Source: Brienomyrus brachyistius
Lineage: Eukaryota > Chordata > Actinopteri > Osteoglossiformes > Mormyridae
Assembly: GCF_023856365.1 (NCBI RefSeq)
Contig: NC_064542.1
Location: 17,832,863-17,896,862 of the forward strand
DNA length: 64,000 nt
Reading direction: 5' to 3'
The notes beneath the pieces are model-generated. The model saw only the letters and a list, made by a program, of their open reading frames with translations. It did not search any database and was not told where the DNA came from. The translations under genes were made by a program, and so were the position numbers. Shown here one piece after another: positions 39,248 to 52,124 of this stretch; the stretch's first letter is position 1, and every line of letters begins with the position of its first letter.

Positions 39248-41152
39248 TTTGATGCGTGGCACTCTGGGCCTGAGTGACTGACACTGTTGTCAATTGCTTT
39301 CTATCATCCTGTGTTCAAGAGAGTCTGCTTAGCTTGTAGAGACCTTTGTTCTCCAAACAGAAAGGCAGGCTGTGACGTCTATGATGGAGCGAAAGGCGGA
39401 ATAATCACTCTGGGTTTTAATCGGAAAGGCGTCACATGTATTCACCAAATCACAAGCCCATCTGTCTGTGACCCTCCCCTCCCTCTGCCTGCTCAAAAGC
39501 ACATTGATGCTATAATAGGAGATCTGTTAATTAGAATTTAATTTCTCCTTCCAACATGGTAGTCAGGGCTTTTTGCCCATTCATTAACCAAGCAGCAGAG
39601 GAGCTTTTGCTTCACGTTCTACCCATTCGCTTTGATTACGTTCCTTTGATCGATGTCAAGCCTTGAGCCTGTAAACTGTTCCCAGTCATGTGTTACTGGC
39701 CACAGTGACGAGAAAGACAGAGCATGAGCACCATAATCAGACTGATGACTGCTGCCTGTACATTATTCATTATACGATGAGGAACAAGCGAGATCTCTGC
39801 TGGCTGCGTCCCAGCGAATGAGGAGCTGCCTGCCAAGCCTGACTAATCACAAGAAGGCAGAATGGCTGCATGGAGCTGGGGAAACGGCAGCATTCTGGGT
39901 AAGAAAAGATAAACTTCAAACAGCATCATTAAGTGCACCTCACTGGGCACTGTGGCACTAGGGAATACCCACTAGGGAATATCCATCATGGGGCATGCCG
40001 AGTAAATGACTTCAGTAGTAAAATATAGTATATACATGTTTTTTTTTCCCTACAAAATTACCATTTTGAGAATTCTTGCAAATATTCAAACATATTTCAC
40101 TCATGTATAGAGAAATTGCTTTTAGCCAGGACTGAGCTGGAGAGATTCTGTAAATGAGTTTGGCACTGGGTACCTTAGGCATCTGTAACTGCCTCATCTG
40201 AAAGAGGGACACTGTCTTGGACAGAAGGCAGGAACAGCTGGATGAAAGAGGCTGCAAGACCCCAAAATGAACATGGAGAAGACCATAGACTATGGTCTCA
40301 GGCGGCCTGCCACTGACAGACAGCTCTTTATTGCATCATTGTAGGTACAATTGCCCTCCCATGCACCTGTCCCCTTTCCTGAAACTGCGGCATGTGACAA
40401 TAAAATCTTGAAACTGATAGCAGTTCTAGGAAGCTGCAAAAACCTACATAGTTTGGGAAAAGTCTCATTAAACCAAAACTGGGGAACTATACCCACATAT
40501 AGATGTTTCCTCGTTATGACAATGACTTGTAATACTGAATATGAGCTGGGCTGAGGTAAAGTGATAGCCAGCCATGTACATAGTGTAAATAACTCTGTGT
40601 ATTGTGTATTGTGTTACATGTATTGTGTTTTTATTGTGCTGTAATGTCATGTGTAGTGTTAATATTGACTGCTATAAATAATGTGTGTTGTTTGAGCAGT
40701 TGGAATGGCCAGCACAGTGGGCAGAGTGTGTCAGGACTGGGTGTTTGGCCTTGTAATTGTCTTCGCTCTTTTTAACAACTACTAATAAAAGAGTGCCCCC
40801 CCCTTACATAAAGCCACCTTATCTTGTTACTGCCACTGTGATGCCTGGATCAGCTGAGTTCTGCAGCATTACGGTCATTAGCCCATTTATTCTATGTTTC
40901 CCACTTTGAATGGTGTAATTATAAATGAGCACGGCTGTCGCTCTTCTATAATATGTGAACACCTTTGTCATCTTCCTCAGCCACACAGCCATGCTGTGTG
41001 TATGTCAGTGTGTGGATAAAACGAATTACTAAGTGGGTTTTCAAGGGTGATACCTTTATTTAAAAATGAGATTATAAATATGAATAAAAAACTAAGAATA
41101 ATCATGGAAACCACAGAGCACATGACAAATTCACAGTTATCATAACGACAGT

Positions 41153-41738
41153 CACACTGTGTTATTGTGCCTTTTACACTGTGTTATTGTGCCCTTTACA
41201 CTGTGTTACTGTGCCCCTTGCACTGTGTTATTGTGCCCTTTACACTGTGTTATTGTGCCCTTTGCACTGTGTTATTGTGCCTTTTACACTGTGTTATTGT
41301 GCCCTTTGCACTGTGTTATTGTGCCTTTTACACTGTGTTACTGTGCCCCTTGCACTGTGTTATTGTGCCCTTTGCACTGTGTTATTGTGCCCTTTGCACT
41401 GTGTTATTGTGCCCTTTACTGTGTTATTGTGCCCTTTACACTGTGTTATTGTGCCATTTACACTGTGTTATTGTGCCTTTTACACTGTTATTGTGCCCTT
41501 TACACTGTGTTATTGTGTCCTTTACACTGTGTTATTGTGCCTTTTACACTGTTATTGTGCCCTTTACACTGTGTTATTGTGCCTTTTACACTGTTATTGT
41601 GCCCTTTACACTGTGTTATTGTGCCTTTTACACTATGTTATTGTGTCCTTTACACTGTGTTATTGTGTCCTTTACACTGTGTTATTGTGCCTTTTACACT
41701 GTGTTATTGTGTCCTTTACACTGTGTTATTGTGCATTT
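41153..41738 (+). repeat. 22-bp minisatellite, about 27 units
   Basis: The unit is CACTGTGTTATTGTGCCCTT plus TA; variants have TTTTACA, TTTGCA, CCTTGCA or TGTCC, and several 20-bp units lack GT. Three overlapping plus frames of about 193-255 codons (Cys/Leu-rich) are repeat artefacts. The first 9 units favour GCA/ACA mixtures and the last 12 favour TTTTACA, suggesting regional homogenisation. Confidence 0.96.
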
Positions 41739-43311
41739 TCACTCTCAGCGATCCACTGCTAATATGCTATTCTAGCTTTCCCAGCAGACACAGTATTGCT
41801 CTTTGCCGCTATTGTACTTTTGAGTACTTCATATTTCACCATACTAGTTCTCTCTTCTGCTACATTGAAATACGTCACCCTGTTGTAATCCATGCTTATG
41901 TCTCAGATTGCATTTGTTTGGTTTAGTCAAACTTGAACTTTGAAGCCTGACTTTGTTGAACCAGCTTTGTGATACAGTGACCTGGATGTGAATGTCTAAA
42001 CCATTTTAGTGGAGGGTAGGAGTTCTCAAGGTGAAAACTGTCAGAAGGAAACTTTAAGTTATATGATGATATATATTAATTGTAGGGGTTTCTTTTTTTT
42101 TGTAAATCAGGCATTATATATATAACCCCCCCCCCCCCCACATATATCCCTATGTTTCCTGTTAGGACAGTTTAGTGTGTTTTTTTTTGCTTCCATTTTT
42201 TTGCTTCATGCCTTCTTAACATCTTTTATGCAGAATAACTGAGTTCAGTAATTCTATACAGCATCCAAATTTTCCTACCATATATCAGTTCCAGTCAATA
42301 AAATATCTCCCTGCATTCCATCCTTAACAACCTAAATGCTATATATAAAGTACGGATTTCTGCTTAACATTTTTCTTAGGTTAGATTAAACAAGAGTGTC
42401 TGCTATTTTCAGGAGCTCGTTCTGCTACAGGCACTGTACTGTAAGTACAGCAAACATAAACAGAGTAAGTGACCCACAGAGAACGACCCCCCCCCCCCTA
42501 AACTGAGCAGGAGGAAAAACAAGCAAACACAGGGACCCCAAACCACCTATTTCCGCAGCACAGTGTGAGAGGTAAGGTGAGGTTAAAAAGGTTAGCAAAG
42601 TGTTGCCTACACCATTTGTTTTTTAAAAATTTTCTTATTGATTCTAACTTCTGCCAACAGAACGCAAATTTACTTATGGTTCATACTCTATTGGGCTACA
42701 CTACCTGCAATATCAAATACAATTAAAGGATGACAAATGTTCATGATCATTGGGTAAATGCAAATTTAGCCAGAGTTTGATAAACCTGCAGCTATAGAAC
42801 ACCACTTTCCAAAACATTCCCTTTCCTTGTTAAACAGCTGCGAGATGCAACATCATGACAAGCACAGGACGGCCCCCATTCATCACCAGCTTTCTGTCCC
42901 TTCTTGTCTCTTTTGGTGTTCTCCTGTGCTTAAGTGCTTTGGCGCTCCCAACTATTTATCTTCGTGCTTTGGAATATTCATGAGTAAGATGCATGGAGAA
43001 TATCCACTAGCCTAGAACCAGTTTGATTCTGAGTGACTGTCATTTCGCTGTAGTCTTGCAAACACGCACACGGATGAGGATGAGATAACACACAAGTAAT
43101 GGTCCTGCCTCTAGTGAATATTTATAAGCACCTGCCTTCATCTGTTTCAACACAAGAAGACCAGAATTCAAGCTGCAAGGAGTTTTAAATGTGAAATGTA
43201 CCTCTTTCAGATGCGAGGGCCACTGCAGCTGCTCTGTTTGGGTCTTGTGGGCAGCATGTATGTATGTCAGTCACAGTGGAATGCGAGAGTAATACTGCTT
43301 TGTAGTTTGAT

Positions 43312-43334
43312 TAAAAAAAAAAAAAAAAAAAAAA
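43312..43334. repeat. Poly-A run
   Basis: About 22 consecutive A bases; no retroposed body is recognised upstream of it. Confidence 0.9.
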
Positions 43335-43629
43335 CTCTTTCGATTGGTAACACAGATGGCCCGAGTTGCCACTATGATGGCTTTTTAGTTATTAAGCCTA
43401 GGAGGATTGTTAAGAAATATATTAAGGCACCATTCTGCAAAATAATTGCTAGGGGCAGCACCCGTCTGATCCTGCCCTTCGTGCTCCCTCCCCATTTGGC
43501 CGTCCGGTTCTCTTCCCTGTTTCTTGTCTTTCAGCCTCAGTGTACCTAGTCCCTACTGTGTTTTCCCTGTTCCCCAGATTGCCACATTGGCCAGTGGGCT
43601 GAGTTTGTGGCTCCGATCCTGTTGGCTCG

Positions 43630-44860
43630 TGTCATGGGTTTGATACCAGTTTCCCCAGGTTTATTGTGGTTATTTCTGTGTATTCTGGTTTCTGGTTTTT
43701 CCTGCTGGTATTTCCCTTAGTCCTTGTTGTAGATTCTTAGTCTTTAGTATTTGTTTACAGTAGTTTTGTGTGTTCTTAGAATTATTGTGTCCACCTGTCT
43801 CTCGTTGCTCATGTGTCTTATTAATTGGTTCACTGATTAGCTTACACCTTGTGTAAACCCTTGTTTTCCCTGGGTATCAGTGTATTTAAGTTCCTTCCCT
43901 CACTCTGTGCTTTAGTCTGCCATTGTAATGTCATGGTGTAATGTTTCCATGTGTTCTGCTCCTTGTATCCTGTTCCTGGTTCTGCTCTCTGTCTTTCCCT
44001 ATATCCTGGTTGTGCTTCCCTTATGGTTTTTGCAGTTTCTTTTAGTACATACAGTGGTGTCTGCGGTTCATGAATGTTGTGACTTACGAACAATTTGGTT
44101 CATGACCAAAAATTTTGTGAAAAATACGCATTGATTCGCGCACAAAATTTGGTTGCCTAACAGATTCCTCGACCAGATTCCATTTTTTATACTAGTGTAG
44201 TACTGGCGGGGCGCATGTCCCAGCATGTCCCATCATGCCCTGCATATCCCAGCATGCCCTGCATATCCCAGCATGCCCCACATGCAATTGTAAATAGAAG
44301 GACCACAACAGGCACCAAATGAGCACTGAACCCAAATACACAGATGGGAATCACAAGGTTGTTAGACATCAAACTGCAAGATGCACACGGTAGAAGATTT
44401 ACACATTCAAAATACACACCAGGATTGGACCGGGTACACACAAGACATGGGCAAATCTCCGTGTCCCTCTCTGCTCCCATGATGCATCGGTTTGCCGATC
44501 GCCACACTATATTGTGTTTTTCTTTAAAGTTTTTACTATAAAAACCATAAAATTAATTAACAAAAATTATATTATTTGGCAGGCTTGTGAACAACTTAAT
44601 CGAATTTCAATGCTTTCTAATGGGGAAAATTGTCTTGGTTCGTATACAAATTGGTTCACGACCACTTTCCTGGAACAGATTCTGTTCGTGAACTGCAGGC
44701 GCCACTGTAGTTCTGGTACAGTGTTCTGACCCCTCGTGGTCCTTTATTTTGTGAGATTCCCAGTGATCTGTATTTCCCTTAAATAAAACCCAGTTTTGTT
44801 TTGCAGTTGTAAGTGGATCATTACCCTTTTTCCCCACCTGTGCCATGCCATGGAATAACA
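43630..44860 (+). mobile_element. Candidate solo LTR interrupted by a mariner-type MITE
   Basis: The block begins TGTCATGGGTTTGATACC. It has a T-rich body with GTGTATTTAAGTTCCTTCCC (TATA-like, near 43881). After removing the nested element at 44052-44707 it continues through CCTCGTGGTCC, AATAAA at about 44780, and CCCACCTGTGCCATGCCATG. About 573 bp remains without the insertion. Layout and base composition match retrotransposon LTRs; no internal retroelement genes adjoin it. Confidence 0.5.
44052..44707. mobile_element. Mariner-type non-autonomous element (TA target), nested in an LTR
   Basis: The left terminus CAGTGGTGTCTGCGGTTCAT and the right terminus (reverse complement CAGTGGCGCCTGCAGTTCAC) form imperfect inverted repeats, about 19 of 23 matching. 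TA dinucleotides flank both sides (44050-44051, 44708-44709). The interior has no transposase. It includes a short tandem array of CAGCATGCCCTGCATATCC-like units at about 44215-44283. The surrounding sequence reads as one LTR interrupted by this element. Confidence 0.8.
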
Positions 44861-46789
44861 AATAATAATGCAAAATGACTATAACTACAATGAAACATTA
44901 ACAACATCAAAACTGCTATAGGTCCAAATCTCAGGCTTTAGTAGATTTTATGTTCCCTTGACTAAATCCAGGATGGAGAGTGTCTATCAATACATTTCCT
45001 TTTGTATGTCCCATGGAGGATAGAGATTTGTTCATCAGGTTTAATTCTGCATCATTCTTGCATGGCAACATTACTGCTGATTTGCAATGGGCGGTTAAAC
45101 CCTGACTAATTGAGCAAAGCCTAGAAATGACTCTGAAATAATTACCTCTGTTACATCCTTCCTTTTAACATTCCCCATTGACATTTAGCTGTGTGCTGGG
45201 CCCCTGCTTAAGGAGGCCATTTCAAGAAAATGAAAAGGCCTTCCTCACATTCTGAGGAGGCTTCACGAGAGGTAAATAAAGCTGAGCGAGATAAAGGTCT
45301 CCATGGTTTCCATGCTGAATGGAATGGAGTGCTTTTCCTTTTCGGGTTCAAGGTTCTCCATGGCATCTTTAAAGGTCTGTGATACTGTGCCCTTCACTCC
45401 TTTCACAGATCAGTTTAAATGTTATTTTGGTCCAAAGATACAGAACACCAGCATACTGGGCAAACTGTGCTCTGTAGAGGTAGCTTAACTTTCAGCCAGA
45501 AATTTCATGTGCTGCTCTGATTTTTCATGCAATTTACCCAATTTTTTATCAAATCCCTTTATAATCTCAGGAAAATAAAGCAAACACAGAAAACAGTCCT
45601 TCAATATATTCTCAATATTCATGGTTGAAGCTTTGGATTTGATATTTTATCTATACCTCAATTGTTCAGTTTACCTTTGATTTGTTTTTAACTGCACGTC
45701 AAGGATAAACCAAACGGCTATTCCAGCTGTCTCAAGAACCCTTCCTAAGTCCCACTAAGCCAAAAAGATACATCCAATTTTCTCTGGTCTGATTCTACTG
45801 CTTCGTAGTAGAATTAAGTAGGTGTGTAATGCTGAACATGGTGTGTAGTAGTGGTGCATATGTTGCCTTGAAATATCTGTCATCATGTTGCAGAGACTCC
45901 ACCCCACCCCCCCCCCCCTTCTCCTGGGAGTGCAGACCTAACCAGGTAGCAGGGGTCCTTCCTCCATCCAAGCTGGGGTTGTCCTGGGTGCCTGTTCTGC
46001 CACATCCTGTCAGACTGCCTCACACACATCCCTGTCTCTTGGCATGTCCAGCATGTGGCTACTTCAGCCTCACCGGAACCCGGAGTGAACCCCCCCTCCC
46101 TGACACACACTGCCCCAGTTCCCCGACAGCCTCTAACCCCCACAATCGTCTACGGTGCTCCAGCTGACACTCTTGCGCATTTTCCCTCTGCCGTTGCATC
46201 CCTGTCACACACCATGTTCATCAAACCCCCACATCCACAAAGATGTTCACTATTCTAATCCAAATTCCCACTGTCAAGAGAGACATCTAAAGTCAGGGAT
46301 GGACATAACTGGTACGCAAGTACGCATTCACCTTTAAGAACGATACGCGCGACAATCGACTGTGTGGAAAAAGTGCTGCCATGACCACGCATTGCGCTGC
46401 TATGACAAGAAAAGACCTTGCATTTTAACCCGTATATGCAAATGAAGTCGAGTTAGCATATAAAGCATATACATTATATTTTGTTTTCAAAGAAGGTGGA
46501 AACCATTGTGACTGTCACTGTCATTCAGAAACTCTCCTACTGATGTACAATCATGCCACAGACTTGGATTGTTTTAGTTGTGTTTTTTCAGGTAATGCAT
46601 TCAGAGCAGATCCTTTGCTTAGGATGCTGAAATTCACATGGAAAGTCTCTTATTCTGAAGTACACTAAAAATTGACTAAAAATGATTTCAGCAATGTTAT
46701 CAAAGAAACCCATACCCAGGTGAAGGGTAGTGTAAAAACAGTTCACATCACTGACGTCAGCAGCTACTGTAGGTGTGGTGGTGACATGC

Positions 46790-47110
46790 ATGGGCGTGCA
46801 TGAACGGGGACGGAGCAGCGAAGCAGGAGCAGGAATCGGGGAGCTGGGTGAACACAGGGTTCATTAGGAGGAAGACAAATCAGAAACATAGAGCAGACGA
46901 AGGACTGACGTCAATGACCGCACCGGGGAAACATACTCTAACGCGGACTTAAATACACAAGACTAATCAACAACTAGAAACAGCTGATGACACGGGGATT
47001 CCACACAAGGGAAAGGAGGGGGTGTGTCCGTGATTGGCTGACATAAATGATTCGCTATAATGAAAGGCTATTTCAGCAGCAGCTTGCGGTCAAGGCCCGG
47101 CTTGGGTCCA
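46790..47110 (-). mobile_element. Candidate LTR / retroelement fragment, minus strand
   Basis: Read on the minus strand, TGTCAGCCAATCACGG provides a CCAAT-type site. It is followed about 80 nt later by TATTTAAGTCCGCG (TATA-like; 46942-46955 on the plus strand), then a C/T-rich tail with an AATGAA signal. This order of CCAAT, TATA and poly(A) is typical of an LTR. No internal region is adjacent. Confidence 0.5.
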
Positions 47111-48719
47111 CAGTTGGATTGCAGATGGATTAACAAATTCAGTTGCAGTAAAATAACATCAACAGAGGCACACATGATGGAAAGAGAAGCTGTGTCTTTG
47201 GATTTTCCATAGCAGATTAAGCTACGCTACGCTAAATGTGCTGAGTCGGTCAAAGGTTGGGGACTGTCTGGGAGAATCTCTTAGTGAGCATCAGTATTTA
47301 AATATATATTGAAACATGGGGAAAAACACGGAGGGAATTGTTCCCTTTCTAAGGCAACTATAGAACATCAAGAGAAAAGGGACCACAAAACCTGGACATG
47401 GCAACCCTAACTGTGACTTCGGGCAGCACAGGGCACATGGCAACCCTGCATGCTGGAGGCACAACAGTGAATTGTCACCATAATCATCATATATTATCAC
47501 TACATATCAAGATATTAATAGTTCATCAATACAAGTTGCAGGAATCTTTTGGTCTCAAGTACCTACATGCTGCTCTATTTCCAGAAGCGAACAAGGTGGT
47601 CGCTGGAAGAGAAACTAAAGTATTAAATGTAACAGTAATTGAGTGGTGGAATAGCTTTATGGGAGAGGAGTGCATAGTTACAGTATGTGTCCCTTAAAGG
47701 CACAGATCAGGGAAATCGTAACTGGTCCCGATGTGATACTGTGCCATGCACCAGTCCAAGTGGACCATAGAGTCATAGATGAGGTAGGAACTTAAAATCA
47801 CCAAACAGAATCAGTTTATCCATCTTTCTTTCCTGTACTTTCACTGACATCACCTGGTTCTTTCAGCAAGCTTCTGACGATAATGATCAGTCAGAACCAG
47901 ACCAGGGCTTAGACAAGGCATTTACAGCTGAGATATAACTGACATTGTGACTTGCTCCAGAATATGGCATTAAGTAATCGCTTAATTAAGATTACTAGGA
48001 TTACCTCAACAGCAATGTTAAGTATATTACTGAAGGACCTTTACTGACTTTCTCCTACCATATTGGTATCTTATTAACTATAAATGGCTGATAATTGTCA
48101 CATAGATATTTAGTAAGTCCTATAACCTTACTAAATGTTTACACAAATCTCCTCACTGTTCCTGCAGTAAATCTCAGCAAGTAGCTCTTGTTTCTGGAAA
48201 GTTGACAGAGGAAAATATGTGAATTCTGAGAGTAGGAAAAAAGAAATGATTATGATGAATGATTATAAGAGGGAGGAAGAGTACATTAGCTGCAGGAGAA
48301 AGACAGTTACTGTATATGAGAAACGGCAGGCAAGGGCCTGCAGCAGTAAGGTAAGTCTGTGCTCCATAGGACTGCAATGAACAGGGGGAAGACATGAGTG
48401 GAGTATCAGAATTATAATGGGTCTGTCTCAGCTGGTGCAGCTGACAGCACTGCAGTTTAGCCAGTTTAAGCTGTAGAAAAAAGTAAGGCAGCGTCAGGAC
48501 TCGGAAAAATAATTCTTAAATGGAGTGACAAGTAGCCACTAGTAGTGTTTGACGCAAAACCTCATGGTATGACTGTGTCTGGCCCGATAAATGGTGTGAA
48601 ACCTTCAAACCAGGAGAGGGTGGCTGGTGTGGCAGAATAAAATTGATGCTAGACTGTCCATCATTCAAATCTCAACAGTGTACACAGATTACTACTGCAG
48701 CAATATAGACCATTCATTG

Positions 48720-48905
48720 GTGAATGAATGAATATCACATTTATACAGTACAGCGCTTTTCAAGACACCCACAGTGCTTCACAGAAGCAATGGAGAGCCA
48801 CTTCAACCACCACCATTGTGTAGCCCCCACCTGAATGATGCAACGGCAGCCACTCTGCACCAGTACTCTCACCACACAGTAGCAAAAGTGATGAAGAGAC
48901 AGGAG
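48720..48905 (+). repeat. Fish interspersed repeat (TTTATACAGTACAGCGCTTTTC type)
   Basis: It contains ACATTTATACAGTACAGCGC, AGCCACTTCAACCACCACCA and ATGATGCAACGGCAGCCACT, then CACCACACAGTAGC. I recall this as a common fish dispersed repeat, but I cannot assign a class. It sits immediately before the CR1 copy. Confidence 0.55.
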
Positions 48906-48943
48906 CGAATTCACTAATTAGATATAGGGCATGATTACGAGAC

Positions 48944-50025
48944 AATAAGAACATAATTTACAAATGAGAGGAGGCCATTCGGCCCATCAAGCTCGTTAGG
49001 GGTGAACTTAACTAATAGCTCAGAGTTGTTAAAATATTATCTAGCTCTGATTTAAAGGAAACCAGGGTTTTAGGTCTCGCTACACTAGCAGGAAAACTAT
49101 TCCATACTCTAATTACAAAGAAGACAATTAAAGAAGTGCTTCCTCAAATTCATTTTAAAATGTTCTCCCGCTAATTTCGACTTATGGCCACGAGTCCTAG
49201 TATTTAAACTAATATTGAAACAGCCATTTGGCTGAACAGCATCCTGACCTGTTAGAATCTTAATCTCCTTTACTCAAGGCTAAACAGATTCAGCTCAGCT
49301 AACCTCTCCTCATAAGACATTCCTGTAAGACTAGGAATCATTCTCGTAGCCCTACATTATACCCTTTCCAAGGCAGCAATGTCCTTTATAAGGTATGGTG
49401 ACCAAACCTGCACACAATATTCTAGGTGGGGTCTTACCAAGGAATTATATAATCGTAGTATCACTTCCCTTGACTTAAACTCCACACACCTAGAGATGTA
49501 ACCCAACATCCTTTTGGCCTTTTTAATTGCTTCCCCACACTGGCAAGAGTGCGACATGGAAGCAGCAACATACACACCGTGGTCTTTCTCGTAATCTGCT
49601 ACCTTTATTTCAGTGGAACCCATAAAATACCTGTACTTTATATTTCTGCTCCCTGCATGGATTACCTTACATTTATCTATTCTAAATTTCATCTGCCAGG
49701 TATCAGCCCAGTCGCTTATTAAATCCAGCTCCCGTTGTAGCCTCTCCGCTGCTAGATCAGTATCTGTTACACCACCCACCTTGGTGTCTGCAAATTTAAT
49801 ATGGCAAGACACTGTACGGGACCTTCTATCATGGGTGCACACATAACTATCTACACCTCTAATAACTGAATCCCCTACTACCACAACCTCCCTCTTCCTG
49901 GGGGTAGGCAGCTCCGTGGTGCCCAAGGACCCAACTACTTCCCCAGTCTCTTCCGGCTCTGAAGTCGAATTTACTGGCGTGTTTTTGAATATATTGGTGT
50001 GTTTTGTCCTTCTGGGCTTCCATAA
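48944..50025 (-). mobile_element. CR1-clade LINE fragment, internally deleted, 3' part plus a remnant of the 5' ORF region
   Basis: Minus-strand copy of a CR1-type non-LTR retrotransposon. The 259-codon frame at 49357-50136 begins in flanking sequence. It then reads an N-terminal region with REVVVVGDSVIRGVDSY, a motif I know from the 5' part of fish/CR1 LINEs. It jumps directly to the RT thumb region: [67 protein letters not shown]. Most of the reverse transcriptase, with its catalytic core, is missing, and the K-F-x-D-D motif has lost one Asp. The 3' untranslated end reads GGAGGCCATTCGGCC on the plus strand. It is a dead copy whose frame happens to stay open. Confidence 0.9.
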
Positions 50026-51874
50026 AATGGCAATACAGTATAAGAACAACAATATGGCATCAGAATCATGTAATTTGGGAACCAAAAATTCAACAATGTT
50101 GTATGACAGCAATTTGTGCAATATATTTTGATTCATTCAGAAACTTTGGTAAACAGTTTTAGCATATATTGGTTTGGGTATAAAATTATTGCAATAGGAA
50201 ACTACATAATCCAATTTGATCAACAAGAAGCAACTGAAAATTACAGTAAATGATGACCATTTTGGTGTGCAGTAGTAACATTACAGTGTGGCAATTACAC
50301 TCATTTTGCAAATTTTAATTGTCATATGAGAAATGTACCAAAGCAATTCAGAAATGCACATCACCTGGCCATGCTCCTCTTACATACCTAGGATCATGCA
50401 AGGTTTTTACTGACGATTAAATTTGTTAAAAGACACACATTAAACTTCCGAGACCTCTGTTCTGGTTCATGCGGAAGGACTCCCAGTCCCTAAAACCGAC
50501 ACCAGTGCCAGCCGATGTGGACGCATAAACACTGATCCTTGTGCTGCGTCGTCCAAGATTCTATGACACTAAGAGCCGATTAAATAAGACCAAGGCGGCT
50601 TTGGCTGTAGCAGTGTAGTTTACTAGTTTCCATGTAGAGTTATGACCTATGAGCACTCAGTGGGGGTGGAGAGTAGCCAAACTGGGATTAGGCCTTGCGG
50701 GGCTTTTATAATCACACTGGGAAATAAGAAGTGAAAGGTGCCCCCCCCCGTGCTGAGACAAGGCTGGAGCAAAACGAACAGGGTGTTAAAAAGCTGGAGG
50801 GCCCATCCTCCGAGATGTGCCATGTCTCTGTGAGGGCGTGTGCAGTTTAGTCTTTTACCGTGTCATTTAAAAAGTCAGGCTAATTGTGGATTGCGCTAAT
50901 GATAGAGACCCTGCTGATAAAGTGAAATGTCTTTTACAGAACTTATACAGAACAGTGGAATCGTACCATCTCTCCTTCATTCATTCCTTTATTTATAGTC
51001 ACCATCTGCCCTCTTCTTTAATGTTTGTCCTCAGATTTGGCTGCATATTTTTAGGCTTTTTGTGTGAGTGTAAGTGTCTGATTTACACCTGCCATGCATG
51101 TGTTTCTGTGACGTTACTTATTACTCAAATGATCAATTGAAAATGTCCTCTAGCTCTTTGACGACTTCGGCTGCGGAATTCTAACATTTTTTTCATTCAT
51201 GAATAAGGGACTTTGCTTCATTTTGTACAATTTTCAGTGAAGCAACCCCTGGACCAGCTATTACGTGAAATTATGCTTAATTTGTGATTCACCATAAATA
51301 TATGTACTTTCACTTGAAACAGTTTTAAAGTTTAAAAAAATATATAAAACAAGTTTCAGTTCACAATCCTGACAGACACTGAAACAATAGCTTTGTCTAT
51401 GAATAACCAGAATGTCATAAAGATAAAATGTCTGTATTGATTTTGGGGGTGGAGTGGGGGGGGTGAGCCCTCCCCCCCGGCCAACTCTCACCGGAACAGA
51501 GGTGGCAGTCATCTTCAGATTCTATGACTCACCCTGTCAGATTAAAAGCCTCCCACTCATTCTCACAGCTCCTCCGTACTGAGGATGCATACCACCATTT
51601 CTCTGTTCTCCTCTAGCAGAGCCAGGTCCAAATCCCCATCTGCCAGCTGTTTGTGTGGCTTCATGAGTGGGACACGAGCAACCAGAACATTCTGCATGGC
51701 GTGCTTCCTCTAATGGCCGTCAACATAACTGTCCCTACTGTTGCAGATGCAGATTGTAATCATTCTTACATTTTGCACTGTGAAGGTTCATAAAAAAGTA
51801 ACTTCCTTCCTGTTCCAGAATCTTTGCAGTTTTCTATTGTCTCCCATTTGGAGAACAGTTGGCTTTCTTCTGGT

Positions 51875-51879
51875 AAAAA

Positions 51880-51920
<41 letters not shown>
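51875..51920. repeat. Poly-A followed by (TA)n microsatellite
   Basis: A run of about 14 A followed by about 16 TA repeats. The A-run might be the tail of a retroposed sequence, but no element body is recognisable upstream. Confidence 0.95.
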
Positions 51921-51921
<1 letters not shown>

Positions 51922-52124
51922 GGTAAAGACGGTACATTGTACAGCATGTGGATTTTTCAATTAATACCAGATTGAATCATTGATTGGCGGGCAAGTCCCC
52001 TCTTTGGTTGTAAGGGAAACTTTATTTTTCACAAACATATTCCTCAGCCATCCCAGATGACATCTACCTAAATGAAAGTGCAGTGAGCTCTATTCACCTT
52101 TCAAAATCTATTCACCTTTCAACC

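Noticed and set aside
37971..39277. Long open frames (up to 425 codons) in both strands as a repetitive protein gene
   Set aside because: They arise from a 33-bp unit without stops. Several frames are equally open, there is no start context or splice evidence, and the sequence is typical minisatellite.
41159..41926. Three overlapping Cys/Leu-rich frames resembling membrane proteins
   Set aside because: They are caused by the 22-bp tandem array; all three plus frames are open together.
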